The translations under genes and the position numbers were made by a program. A DNA stretch of 64,000 nt from Xyrauchen texanus. Lineage: Eukaryota; Chordata; Actinopteri; Cypriniformes; Catostomidae. Every line of letters starts with the position of its first letter. Positions within the stretch are counted from its first letter, which is position 1. The notes under the pieces were generated by a model. The model saw only the letters and a list, made by a program, of their open reading frames with translations. It ran no database searches and had not been told where the DNA came from. Of the stretch, positions 12,561 to 24,879 are shown piece by piece. The DNA is taken from contig NC_068280.1 in the NCBI RefSeq assembly GCF_025860055.1, forward strand, positions 48,282,457 to 48,346,456, given 5' to 3'.

Positions 12561-12748
12561 GTGTGTTTGTGTGTATTACCATAATGTGCTGAGCTCACTG
12601 AGGTAAGAGAGAGCAAATGTTTGCAAGGCATGCGAGTTCAGTGGGTTCTTTTGTCCCATAGATAGAGCACATAGTCCAAAAGTTCCAGAGTCGACTCGAC
12701 TGAAAGAGACAGTCTGGCCAAATGTGGGCTGCTCCCTTTGTAGAAGCA

Positions 12749-15700
12749 TCAAATTCGGTTTGTATCAACAGCTATTCCATCTGTGTCCCTGAGGTTCTGG
12801 ACCTGCTCAAGAACCCAGCCAATTCTGGGCCTTTCCTGAGGATTGGTCACCATGGTAGAGCTGAGGAGGGTTTGAAGCCCTTGAGAATAACTGTGTCAAA
12901 GAGACATAGAAAACCGGTTATTCAACACAAGGTCTGTTTGGTAGGCAACTTCCTGTGAAATTGCTTGAATGCTAGATTATATAAATTTTAGAAAATCTGT
13001 TCCATAAACAACATTATAATGTCTTTTTAAATCCAAGCGTTCATAAAAATCATAACCCCTCCGGACCCCATGAGATTCCATTGACCAAACTTTTTTGTGG
13101 AATTCTATTTTGTGCCCTATTAGAAATGAGAAATACAGTCACAGCGTTAAAGGTGCTGTCAGCGATTTAAGCAGTTCTTAAAATGCTGGATTAGCCACGT
13201 CCCCTTTTTCCAAAACCACGCATTTTAAAGATACCTAATGAGCTTATTGAAACCGATACAAGTAGAAACGGTTCTCAAAAACAACAACAGCAAAACTGTA
13301 GGTTGCACCTACAACTGAAACTGTTATGACCAACATGGCAAAAAGTTGCATTATGCCTCAATAATGCACTGCAACTTCAATAATATGAGAACGTGAAAAA
13401 TAAATGACAGGAAGAAAGGTTTTGTTTGCTGTTTACAGAGTCTAGAGCTGTCACAGGATATCTCAGAACTCTTATATCATTAATATCTTTCAGGGGGTAG
13501 TAAACGTTTTTGCATATTTAACTGGCACATTATCCCTAAAAGCAATGTGAACACTTGCAATAATCACATTCACGGCTTTACATTTAGGTGGCGTTGATCA
13601 ACAATCAATTTTGCTCTGGTAAAGTAACAGCCGCAATGCACCTTTTAAATGTAATTTGCTTAAATTCTAACACCTTTGAATCCTAAAATGCCATATTGAA
13701 TTGGAGGTGTACCTGTGGATGTATTTAAAGCCTACCTTCAAACTCAGTGCCTCTGCTTGACATCATGGGAAAATCAAAAGAAATGAACTAAGACATCAGA
13801 AAAAAATTGTGGAGCTACACAATTCTGGTTCATCCTTGGGAGCAGTTTCTAAATGCGTGAAGGTGCCACATTCATCTGAACAAACAATAGTATGCAAGTA
13901 TAAACACCATGGGACCACGCACCCATCACATCACTCAGGAAGGAGACGCATTCTGTCTCCTAGAGATTAATGTGGTTTGGTGCGAAAAGTGCAAATCAAT
14001 CCCAGAACAACAGCAAAGGACCTTGTGAAGATGCTGGAGGAAACAGGTAGACAAGTATCTATATCCACAGTAAAACGAGTCCTATATCAACATAACCTGA
14101 AAGGCTGCTCAGCAAGGAAGAAGCCATTGCTCCAAATCTGCCATAAAAAAACAAGACTACAGTTTGCAAGTGCACATGGGGACAAAGATCTTACTTTTTG
14201 GAGAAATGTCCTCTTGCCTGATGAAACAAAAATTTAACTCTTTGGCCATAATGCCCATCATTATGTTTGGAGGAAAAAGGGTGAGGCTTGCAAGCCAAAG
14301 AACACCATCCCAACAGTGAGGCATGGGGGTGGCAGCATCATGTTGTGGGGGTGCTTTGCTGCCGGAGGGACTGGTTCATTTCACAAAATGGATGGCATCA
14401 TGACGAAGGAAAATTACCCCAAGCATACCTCCACATTTGTGGCAAAATGGCCACAAAAAGGACAACAAATTCAAGGTATTGGAGTTGCCATCACAAAGCT
14501 CTGACCTCAATCCGTAAGAATATTTGTGTGCAGAACTGAAAAAGCGTGTGGACGCAAGGAAGCCTATAATCCTGACTAAGTTACACCAGTTCTCTCTGGA
14601 GGAATGGGCAAAAATTCCAGCAACTTATTGTAAGAAGCTTGAGGAAGGCTACCCAAAACATCTGACCCAAGTTAAACAATTTAAAGGCAATTGCTACCAA
14701 TTGCTATATATCTGGAAAGAAATTAAGAGAATACTGCAAAATAATCAGTTTCTCTGGATTTACTATATATATACACATGTATATATATATATATATATAT
14801 GTGTGTGTTTGAGTAAAATGAAAATTTTTGTTTAATTCTATAAAGTACTGACAACATTTCTCCCAAATTCCAAATAAAACTATTGTTATTTAGAGCATTT
14901 ATTTGCAGAAAATGACCACTGGTCAAAATAATTAAAAAAAGATGCCGTGTTTTCAGATCTTGAATAATGCTAAGAAAACAAGTTCATTTTTAAACAAAAG
15001 TTCAGAAATCAATATTTGGTGGAATAACCCTGATTTTCAATCACAACTTTCATGCGACTTGGCATGCTCTCAACCAGTCTTTCGGTTATAAATATAATAT
15101 TATATATATATATATATATAAATAAAATATATACATACTACTTAGTGCTGGGTGAAATGACGATATATATCATGGCGAGGATGTAGCGTCAAGCGATAGA
15201 TATTTTGCTATAAATATTCATGTGCACAGAGTGGGCTCATCAATCGGTGGGCAGGGCTTCACGTGAGAGAATTGAAGAAACATGGACAGGGATTTTTCAG
15301 CACTGAAAATTTTTTGTGGACACAAAACAAATTAAATGACGTTCATCGCGTGTTTGGTGCTTTAAATGCGCTAAATCTTCATCTGACAAGTGAATGTTTC
15401 ACGTGAATGTGGCACGCGCTATCTCTGGAGCTATGACGTGTGCAAATCCAGCAGGCATCCCGATATTTCTGTTCCACAGCCAGGAAAGCTCAGAGCAGGA
15501 TCACTTGCGCTACTCAATTTTTGAACAAGGAAAACCCCAAACTGAGAAATCTCCACAGAACGGAAAGACTACCAAACAGGTCAAGAAATGAAGAGGCGCT
15601 TGCTATTAAAATAGGTGTGACTTCTGAGGTTAGCACGATGATAAATCACTCGTAATACAAGCAATCGTTTTTACCACCTCAAAATGAAGCATGCAAAAGA

Positions 15701-18700
15701 ATATTATGAAAGTCAAAAGATGAACTCTGCATTAATTCAGTCATTTATTGATATTCATTTTCTTCAAGAAGTGTTTTTCTTTTCTTTTTTTTTTTCTTTT
15801 TTTTACTTATGTTTGTATATAAAATTACTCATATTGTGATATAGGATTTTGGTCATATCACCCACCCATAATACTACTTAAATATCTTTGTTCGATAATT
15901 GTTTAAAACATTAATGAATGAAAATAGATAAATTTTAACACCTTAAACACAGATCGGCAGGCTGGGGGATGAACAGAATATAAAAATCCACACTGTTATA
16001 CAACCTGTTATATGTTATATCATATTGCAGCTGAAGATATGGATTTAACAACTGGAGTCGTATGAATTACTTTTATGCTGCTTTTATGTGATTTTTTTTG
16101 AGCTTCAACATTCTGGCCACCATTCACTTGTATTGTATGGGCCTACAGAGCTTAAATATTCTCCTAAAAATCTTTGTGTTCTGCAGAAGAAAGAAAGTCA
16201 TACACATCTGGGATGGCATGAGGCTCAGGGTATCTGCAGGTTCGTAGGAATGAAATGCAAGACTTTTTAAGGCCAAATAAAAGAAACATTTTAGACCAAT
16301 TTTGCAATGAGAACAAAAATGGTGTAAAAACACAAAATACTTAATTAGCAGGTCAATACAAAACCGCTGAGGCTACTTGAATGTCTCTGGACATGTTTAT
16401 TATATTATATTGTGCATTTATGCATTTTTAAATAAAATAATAGTAATATAAATTCTAAATTAATTCAAGTGAAGTCATTTTTATTTACACACAATTTAAG
16501 CGCCACAATTTTAAAGGTCTCTAAACAAGACCGCTCCAACCTTGCGCACTTGCAAATTGCAACTTTGACAGCACTGATTATAAACAGGAGCGATATTTTT
16601 TATCGCATTGCTCGATTACAGAGACACAATGTAATCTATTAACATTTCGGATTAACAGATTTATAAAGGTTCATACACAAGTAACATTACAAGTGCAGTA
16701 CAAATGTGCTTGATTGTGCTTCCTTGCGCATGCTCACACTAAACTCAAGCATGAGCAATGCTGGCTGCACGAGAGAGAGGCATGATAGAGCCGATTTACT
16801 CGCGCAGATATGTTAACCGTCTCCTCTATTCACGCACCAAAAGTTAAGACCTCCACAAACTAGAGACTTCTTGTCATTTATTTAAGATCTTTTATGGCCT
16901 TAAATATTAAAAATTACATTTAAGACTTTTTAAGGACCCGTGGGTACCCTGGACGGTGAGCAAATGATGAGAAAAGTATCATTTTTAGGTCAACTATCCC
17001 TTTAAGACAACACACCAAAATATATTATGTATTCCTTTTATTGAATTAGCATTTTAGAGGCTTCATATTTTCCTCATTTAGGTACTACTTTTGATTGATT
17101 AAATTATTAAGAGCAAATAATGATGTTTAATCGTTAACAATCCTAGTAGACACTGTATAAATCATCTCACCAGCAAGGTTGTGGAATGGAGACTGGATTC
17201 TGGACAGCAAGAGCCACACTGTCACCCTTCTGAAATATCAGGTCATACGGTCCCTCCAACATCATCATACAGTACAGCACACAACCTAGAGACTGCAACC
17301 AGACAAAACAAGCATTACATACAAAAGACATAACAGACTGTAACAGACAAAACATACTGCAGCTTTGGGGGGAAATCTGAGAAATCAAAGGACAAAGTTT
17401 ACCAACATTAGACCTTGGGAGACATAACGGTTTAAAATTTAACAGAAATTAAACAATAGGTCATGGTTGGGTCTTTTGTTGTTGTTGAATACTGTAAAGC
17501 TCAGCACACACTAAAAGACAAGCTCAAAAACCTTGCAAATTTAAAGACTTCTAATTTCTTGTTCTGGCATACTGGGTAATACATGAAAGGGCATCAAGCA
17601 TTTATCTTGTGTTGTGCACTATGCTTAAAGCATTACGATATTTTAAGAATGAAGAGTTAAAAGCAATATCTGTCAAAATATCAAATATTTACCCAAATAT
17701 CTGTTCTCTCATCAATGATACAGTGACTCTCCACATTAAAGAGTTCTGGTGCTCGGTAGGAGATGGTGCACCTCTGAGCGGCCCAATCCTAAGAGAAAAA
17801 AACATGATTTAATTAATGTTTGGATTCTCTGAAAATTCTTAAAAGCTTCACTGGACACTGTTTTGGCTCCAACCTGGACTGTCATGGCTTCCCGAGACCC
17901 CTTGACTTCAATCTTGGCTCTATTCATGGAGCCCAGATCCATTAAGAAAGGCTGGTCATTCTCATCCAGTAAAACATTGGTGGGTTTCAGATCCCTGTTT
18001 TTAGAAATACAGTTACAGTTGAAGTAATAATAGGAATAAGACATCAAAACATAATAAAATTTCAGACCTGAAATGGGATATAACTTGACGTGTTTATTCT
18101 AAATTTAGTGCAAATAAATGGTATTATAAAACAGATTCTGTTCTAGTTCTAGCTCCAATTTCTGATCGGATGTTCAAAGCCTTTGATAAACACCCAGTAT
18201 ACACACAGCAGTGTCCACACACTTCAATTCTATTAAAGCACCAAGTAGCTACTGTTTACATGAACAATATTAAATCAGGTGATGTTTCTAAATGTCATGA
18301 TTATTATGAACACATTTAATTATTTTTTAACTAGGGCTAGGAAATTGAACACATTAATTCCTATAATTAATTGTGAACAACTGAACAATAAGACAAAAAA
18401 ATACAATGTACAAATAACAAAATATAACTGCAAGCAGCAATTAAAGGTGTTCAAGCATTTAAGGTCCTACGGTCAGATATTAAGTATTAATTAGACCCAA
18501 AATGCCCAGAGCTGAAAAGATTCACAATGAAAAAAGGAATCGCTGGAAATAATCATGTGTAAGAGTTTCAAGCCCTTATGGTTCAAGAGTTATGAAATGT
18601 GTTGGTTTTTTCCACTATAGCAAAACCTATGGGCCGATTCCATGCGTATGGCTAGCCAGCCAGCGTACTACCATCCCTGAAAGTTTTAAGTCTCAAGGCC

Positions 18701-21111
18701 TTACAGTTTGGTCTGCACGATTAGTTTTAGGGCAGAAAAATTATAATTAAAAATCCTGACAAAAACAATAGGGTTTCTAGCACTTCGGGCTTGAACCCCT
18801 AATAATAAGAAAATTCTAATGGATACAACTGGGTTTCAGCAACTTTGGTTCTTAGCTCCCTAATAAAAGAATTTCTAAAGATTAATTAATGTCATGGATT
18901 TGCAGTACCTGTGTGCGTAGCCTTTGTCGTGAATTGCTTTGAGGCCTTCACAAATGCCATGCAGAATGTTTAGGATGTGACTCTCATGCATAGAGTTGCC
19001 CTTATCCCTTAATTTCTCAAGAACAGACCAGAGACTTCCCTTCTGCAATGGATGTCAAATAAAAATAGAGTAAAAGGAACAGTTCAGCATCACCTGTACA
19101 TAAACTTATAGATACAGAGATCAAAAGTTGTAGCTTACAATATCTTTATAAACTAACACAAAAGTACCATTGTATTACCATAGTCTTTTGTATGTAATAT
19201 AATGACAATATCATAATTTATGGAAATGTACCATGATACTTTCTTCAAAGTACCTTTGCGTAGTGATAGACCAATATATCGGCCAGTCCATTATTTTATC
19301 TGCCAATTTTGTGATTAGCAGAGTCAGACAATAACCATGTCCACTTGGGCGATCAACAGAAGTGTTACCTTAAGTCAGTTCTAAACTGTACAAACATCCT
19401 TCCCATGGATAAGAAACAAATTTTGCTTTAATATTTTCATACATTTTTAGTAAATGTTGTGTAAACAATTTTGTGTCATCTCATTTGCTTTCATTTAAGG
19501 TTCACTAATAGCAGGGCTAGGTATTGATACAGATTTCCCAATTCGATTCAGATTCACAAGCTCTTGATTTGATTTGTTCATCAATTCATATGGTTATACT
19601 GTATTTCAGTTATAATGACCATTTTGCTTGCATATGAAATAAATGATCTTGCAGCTAATGCTGTTCATTTTACATGGGAAGTTCTAACTAGGTGCATTAT
19701 GAACATATGCATTTTACACATTCAATTTATTTTTCATCATTTTGTACTCATCCATGTATTCAATCAATAAATGTGATATTATATTGCTTGTATTATATTT
19801 TGTTACATGTTTAATGCACAATTTATACGTATTTGTAGAGCACATGCTTAAAAACAAAACTGTCTCTAAGAAAACTGGCAGTTCTCTGAAGAGCTTCTGT
19901 AAGTAAATGCATATAAATGAGAGAGGCTTTTTTACCTCATCCGTCCATGTGATGTGGTTGGATAGCAAGAATGGATATGATCTACTCACACTGATGTACG
20001 GGAGCAACAGCCAGGCTTCACACTTTCCGCCACGCTCCGAGAAGGTGTGCGCGGTCAGGCTAAGGACATTGGGGTGACTGAAGAGCCGGTGCATCTCCAC
20101 CTCTGTCTGAGCTTCCTTACGGGCATCACGGTCATGACAAAGGATCCGCTTTAGAGCATAGAAGCGCCCGTCATGAGCGCCCTCTACCAGATCCACATAG
20201 CTGAAACCACTAGAGAGAGGAAAATTAGGTCCTGATGGAACAACAATTCCTTTTTACAAACATACATCAAGCCGTTTTATGATATTAATCATCTTACTCA
20301 AAGAGAATACAGTTAATTAATTCACATGCAAACTCCCCTAATTAGTCAAAACAGCCCGCTGTCCATTTTCCTATCACATGTTCACTGCATGTATTGTTCA
20401 GTGACTGTACTAAAATTACTGAACTTGCTAGTCATTTTGCACCCATATAGCACTTGTGTTTGTAATGGCACAGCTATCAATGCTGTAGAATTAGACATTT
20501 GCTAAAAAATTATGTTAGCTAATTAGTTAAATATAAATGTAAAAAACTGCAGTGAATTCAGTACATTTGATGTAATATTAAAGAACTACAAAGGATACAT
20601 TTTAACTACTGAGAAAAGGCAAATCTGCCATGCATAATGATGATTGGTATACCATAATAATAATGCTGATATTTCATTGCTTGAATAGTGATGGTCAGTT
20701 TATCGGTCAGATTTTTGCCATTTTTAAATTATCGGCTGAAACTGGCTGCTTGGGCAATTGACAGATGTGAGAAGTGGCAGTTCCAATTCCAAAGAGGTGT
20801 CCATTTTGTTTGTGCAAATTGCATGTAAATATTGTTTAAAATAAATATTTCTCATTTCAACAGTTTTATGTACTGTATATATCCGCATTTTATAGGCTTT
20901 CAGCCAATTTGCTCTCTAGATATTGGCCAAAGCCATTGAAAAAAATACTTATTTTACAACTAGGAGCCTTGGCACTAAGCATGTTGTGGTTAAATCCCAA
21001 CAACAGACTGGTTGATGAGTCTTACCCTTCTTCTAGTTTCTGGATGAAGTAGTATCTTTTGTTTTCAATGGTGATGGCACTGCGTGAGCAGATACACAAA
21101 GCTTGTCCCAT
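12749..21111 (-). CDS. stk16: serine/threonine kinase 16 (stk16), seven coding exons, 306 aa
   Basis: Joined minus exons: 21111-21026, 20209-19990, 19042-18909, 17994-17874, 17788-17693, 17292-17171, 12890-12749 (stop TGA). All introns are GT-AG and phases agree; 921 bases give 306 residues, against about 305 for human STK16. The start carries MG plus Cys6 and Cys8, the known myristoylation/palmitoylation pattern that anchors this NAK-family kinase to Golgi and other membranes. Visible kinase motifs: glycine loop EEGGFSYV (27-34), ALK with Lys49, HRDLKPTN (catalytic Asp148), DLG in place of DFG (Asp166, normal for STK16), and RAPE (199-202). The known autophosphorylation positions Thr185, Ser197 and Tyr198 are kept. 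Oddities: Glu27 where human has the first loop glycine, and a 4.3-kb last intron full of transposons. Exon 7 was identified by NPQERP and a continuous frame to the stop. The tubulin gene lies upstream on the same strand. Confidence 0.97.
13150..13655. mobile_element. MITE with AAAGGTGC termini, in stk16 intron 6
   Basis: The left end reads ttaaaggtgctgtcagcgat; the right end reversed reads aaaggtgcattgcggctgtt. About 500 bp, no coding capacity. These termini belong to a frequent fish MITE style; the element at 52484-53563 has similar ends. Confidence 0.55.
13691..14700 (+). pseudogene. Sleeping Beauty-type Tc1 transposase pseudogene, in stk16 intron 6
   Basis: A plus-strand frame starts ATGGGAAAATC at 13765 (MGKSKE...) and runs through the paired DNA-binding domain (SGSSLGAVSK, QTIVCKYKHHGTTHP, GRRRILSPRD) into KVQINPRTTAKDLVKMLEE and ISTVKRVLYQHNLKG. 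After a frame change the catalytic domain follows: DETKI with the first Asp, ELFGHN, YVWRKKGEACKPKNTIPTV, HGGGSIMLWGCFAAGG, then PKHTS, AELKKRV and GYPKHLTQVKQFKGN. In-frame stops follow MN (near 13790) and SPRD. A block that should hold the second catalytic Asp is missing between KENY and PKHTS, and a stop precedes the third acidic residue. The terminal inverted repeats are absent. Motif content and order match the salmonid/cyprinid Sleeping Beauty group. Inactive. Confidence 0.9.
14760..14806. repeat. AT-type microsatellite
   Basis: Alternating TA run broken by acacatg, between two Tc1 fragments. It creates short spurious frames of Tyr/Ile on both strands. Confidence 0.8.
14850..15085. mobile_element. 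end fragment of a second Tc1-like element
   Basis: Words gagcatttatttgcagaaaa, aaatcaatatttggtggaat and cttggcatgctctcaaccag are from the untranslated end of another abundant fish Tc1-like element, different from the Sleeping Beauty-type copy beside it. The fragment stops at an AT run (about 15098-15120). No transposase sequence is present. Confidence 0.65.
15145..15872. mobile_element. hAT-like non-autonomous element, copy A, perfect 8-bp target duplication
   Basis: The terminal inverted repeats read tgctgggtgaaatgacgata and, reversed from the right, gggtgggtgatatgaccaaa. The flanking octamer ACTACTTA is identical at 15137-15144 and 15873-15880. The interior contains ggtgggcagggcttcacgtg, also present in copy B at 37254-38039. 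No intact coding frame. It lies in stk16 intron 6. Confidence 0.8.
16010..17012. mobile_element. foldback element half with a second element nested inside
   Basis: Segment 16015-16220 (gaagatatggatttaacaac, tctggccaccattcacttgt, ctttgtgttctgcagaagaa) is the right half of the family seen complete at 62308-62955. Its terminus resumes at 16957-17008 (aactatccctttaa). Between them, 16226-16951 opens CAGGGTATCTGCAGG and closes with ACCCTG, and carries aagactttttaagg words at both ends, as in a hAT-like non-autonomous element. A clean target duplication for the inner element could not be read. Confidence 0.6.
18400..18815. repeat. dispersed non-coding repeat in stk16 intron 3
   Basis: Contains ataactgcaagcagcaatta near the left, tttaaggtcctacgg, and tagcacttcgggcttgaacc near the right; this is a widespread fish repeat of uncertain class. 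No coding frame. Confidence 0.5.
19265..19345. repeat. fragment of a 'cgaccgatat' hAT-like repeat, stk16 intron 2
   Basis: gtgatagaccaatatatcgg and the text after it resemble the terminus of a common fish repeat; relatives occur at 20690-20945 (intron 1 of stk16) and 35598-35690 (gtggtcgaccgatg, tubulin intron 1). Confidence 0.45.
20690..20945. repeat. 'cggtcag...attggccaaag' repeat, stk16 intron 1
   Basis: Begins tagtgatggtcagtttatcg and ends ctagatattggccaaagcc, a relative of the fragments at 19265 and 35598. Non-coding. Confidence 0.45.
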
Positions 21112-21289
21112 CCTCCCTGGAGCATTGCTTTAAGGGCCAACCATGGATGAGAAGAGAGGCACTGACAATGACAGAAATTACCTGGATTTATTTTCTTTCA
21201 TTCAGGACAGAAAAAAAATTAAAAAGACATTCTGTATACAAAGTGAACATATTTGAGATTTGACACCATGAGGCAAAGATAATAGGTCG

Positions 21290-21610
21290 TGATGCATGGT
21301 CCTGGACATGGTACCATGGTTTAACCATGGTTTTTCGACATATTGCATTGTACTAAACAAAATAAAAAATCTCACAATACTATAAATACCATAGTACTAC
21401 CGTGATACCACGATTTTAGGATTTTTTTAGTATTTAGTATATTTTTACAGTGAGGGTACTTTTATTGTACGTTTTTTGGACATGTGTCATCATGGTAGTA
21501 CCAAACATTCTTTGAAGCACCTTAGAGTACCATGTAAATATCATGGTACATGAATATGGTCATCATTCTGTACGATTGTCAATGTACCATAGTTTTACCA
21601 TATTATACCA
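21290..21610. repeat. 'accatggt' palindrome-rich repeat upstream of stk16 exon 1
   Basis: Dense copies of ccatggt, taccatggt and gtaccatg in both orientations; other members are near 10020-10150, 19150-19260, 40219-40275 and 46915-46985. It appears to be a small palindromic MITE family. Confidence 0.5.
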
Positions 21611-22448
21611 AATTTCCAAAATATTTCCAAACATATGAACACATTTAGGGTAGACCGAGTACAGTTGTAATACTTTTTCCAAACATATGGGCACATTTAG
21701 GGTAGACAGAGTACAACTGTAACAATTTTTGCAATACTGATTGACAACTTGATTTCATTGCGTTCTATCCATTTAAATTTGTAAAATGGATGATTACTTA
21801 ATCCATCTTTTTTGGGACTTGGGACTACATTAATACATTTTGTAGAACTAATATAGCATTGGTGAAATTGGGCATGGGACTTCCAGCATGCTTTGCATAG
21901 GACTGGATAAAGAATGTTTAAATGTTAAAATGTTGGTTATTTTTTGTGTTTTTGTGCAGGAGTAACATAAACGGGGATGGTTGTTAGTGTTAAATGTTTT
22001 TTTTTATGTTGAGATTTAGAAGAGTTTCTGTAATGTTGGTGTTTTTGGAGTTACCATTAGGGTGAAGAGTGGAGCTTGAGCTAATGAAGACGACAGCTGC
22101 ATTTCACACTTGGAATTGAGCAATTGCTATGCTAACCATTGCATAGATACCAAACTAAACTCTGAGCACTTGGGAGCACTGGTAGTACTTCTAACCAGCA
22201 TATATTCAGCATGCTAACATTCAGTAGTTATTACGTAAATAAATAAAAGAGATTTATTTCAGTTACATTAACACATCTACTTTTGTTGGGTTTACCCAAA
22301 GTGTTTGGGCTGAGATTACAAAGTAATTTTAAGATAGGAAAACTCATTTTAATCACCTGTAACCACTGTCCACAATTGAATCAATTTTAGCCAAAGGGCT
22401 TTTTTTTTTAGTTCCTTTATTCCACAATTATTGTGTGAAAACATGGAA

Positions 22449-22740
22449 GAGTGGCACGGTGGCTCAGTAGTTAGCACTGCCGCCTCACAACAAGGTGTTT
22501 ACATATGTTTCCTCCGGATGCTCCGGTTTTCCCCCACAAGTCTAAAAACATGAAGGTTAAGTGAAATGGAGACTCTAAAATAGCCTGTAGGAATGAGAGA
22601 GGGTCCCCAGCCACTGAGGGTTGCGTCAGAAAGGGTATTCGGCGTAAAACCTGTGCCAAGACAAATATGCGGATCAAGGATGGTCCGCTGTGGCAACACA
22701 TAACTCGAGCAGAGGAAAGAAGAATAAATGTGTAAAAACA
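22449..22740 (+). mobile_element. DANA/HE1-type tRNA-derived SINE
   Basis: The head reads gcacggtggctcagtagtta (tRNA-like A-box region). The body has cctccggatgctccggtttt and aagggtattcggcgtaaaac, and the tail aaggatggtccgctgtggca. This order matches the DANA/HE1 SINE known from zebrafish and other cyprinids. The B-box segment after the A box has been replaced by a short tract, so the Pol III promoter is broken. Confidence 0.8.
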
Positions 22741-23029
22741 AGGAGCACATGTGTTACAACTGTCCTCATGCTGGGTACAGTTGTAACACAAATTTGTAAT
22801 GTGCTAAATAAGAAATATACTGATACATTTTATACCCTACAAAATAAGAATTTCTAATGATTGCATTTGGAACAATTCTAACACATGAGTTGGAAATACT
22901 CTCTTGGTTTTGCTAATCCAGATACGAGTCATCCATTGACATGAAAATATGTGCAAACAAACAAAAATACACATTTACTATCATTTTCCTACTTAAGTAC
23001 AATCCTACTTAAAATAATTTCCACTGCAT

Positions 23030-23090
23030 AATTTTCTATCATGTATCTATCTATCCATCTATCCATGTTTCACCTATCCATCAATCCATG

Positions 23091-23125
<35 letters not shown>

Positions 23126-24565
23126 TTATAATCTATCTATCTATCCATCCATCCATCTGCCCACCCACCCATGTATCATCTAACTAACTATCCATCTACC
23201 CACCCATGTATCATCTAACTATCTATCTATCCATCCATCTACCCACCCATGTATCATCTAACTATCTATCTATCCATCCATCTACCCACCCATGTTTCAT
23301 CTAACTATCTATCTATCTATCCATCCATCCATCCATCCATCTACCCACCCATGTATCATCTAACTATCTATCCATCCATCTACCCACCCATGTAACATCT
23401 AACTATCTATCTATCCATCCATCTACCCACCCATGTATCATCTAACTATCTATCTATCCATCCATCTACCCACCCAAGTATCATCTAACTATCTATCTAT
23501 CCATCCATCTACCCACCCATGTATCATCTAACTATCTATCTATCCATCCATCTACCCACCCATGTATCATCTAACTATCTATCTATCCATCCATCTACCC
23601 ACCCATGTATCATCTAACTATCTATCTATCAATCCATCTACCCACCCATGTATCATCTAACTATCTATCTATCCATCCATCTACCCACCCATGTTTCATC
23701 TAACTATCTATCTATCCATCCATCCATCCATCCATCCACCCACCCATGTATCATCTAACTATCTATCCATCCATCTACCCACCCATGTAACATCTAACTA
23801 TCTATCTATCCATCCATCTACCCACCCATGTATCATCTAACTATCTATCTATCCATCCATCTACCCACCCATGTATCATCTAACTAACTATCTATCCATC
23901 CATCTACCCACCCATGTATCATCTAACTAACTATCTATCTATCTATCTATCCATCCATCTACCCAACCATGTATCATCTAACTATCCATCTATCTATCCA
24001 TCCATCTACCCAACCATGTATCATCTAACTATCCATCTATCCATCCATCTACCCACCCATGTATCATCTAACTATCTATCTATTCATCCATCCACCCACC
24101 CATGTAACATCTAACTATCTATCTATCCATCCATCTACCCACCCATGTTTCATCTAACTATCTATCTATCCATCCATCCATCCATCCATCCACCCACCCA
24201 TGTATCATCTAACTATCTATCCATCCATCCACCCACCCATGTAACATCTAACTATCTATCTATCCATCCATTTACCCACCCACCCATGTATCATCTAACT
24301 ATCTATCTATGCCTACATCTATCTATCTATCCATCTATCTATCTATCCATCTATCTATGCCTACATCTATCTATCTATCTATGCCTACATCTATCTACTA
24401 TCCATCCATCTATCTATGCCTACATCTATCTATCTATCCATCTATCTATGCCTACATCCATCTATCTATCTATCCATCTATCTATGCCTACTATCTATGC
24501 CTACATCCATCTATCTATCTATGCCTACATCTATCTATCTATCTATGCCTACATCTGTCCACCAC
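23030..24565. repeat. compound TCTA/TCCA minisatellite, mainly a 43-bp unit
   Basis: A long array built from tcta and tcca tetramers punctuated by ctacccacccatgtatcatc. Successive 'atgta/atgtt' landmarks at 23206, 23249 and 23292 give a 43-bp period, with shorter and longer variants (35-47 bp). From about 24300 the unit changes to one with tatgcctacatctatctat. No transcription signals. Frames on the plus strand (Ser/Ile/Tyr/His-rich) are products of the repeat. It lies about 2 kb upstream of stk16 exon 1. Confidence 0.95.
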
Positions 24566-24879
24566 TCTCCACTTTGCATGTTTTCTTGATTTTCTCAGTA
24601 ACCTGCATCCTTAGCACATCCCAAAATATGTTAATTTTAAGACAAATCAAGAATTACAACAAGCAAAGTTAGTATTCATTGTCAGTCAGGAATGATGATT
24701 TCGACCCTCAAATGTCCCACACAGTGAGATGACGCTAATGTGAATGTGCACACCGATAATAACAGTTCAAACTTACATAAGAAGAGAAATATTCAGTATT
24801 ACAACTGTACTCAATCAACCTCTTGTTCAACAAAACGTCATCACGAAACCAAACCACGAGCTTTTTTTTTCAACTACAA

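Noticed and set aside
12722..12958. Plus-strand 78-aa frame
   Set aside because: Antisense shadow of stk16 exon 7.
23030..24565. CRISPR-like appearance of regularly spaced repeats
   Set aside because: Units are contiguous low-complexity TCTA/TCCA variants with no unique spacers, and the genome is vertebrate.
23914..24672. Long plus-strand open frames rich in Ser, Ile, Tyr, His and Pro
   Set aside because: They are translations of the TCTA/TCCA minisatellite; no splice or start context and no domain.
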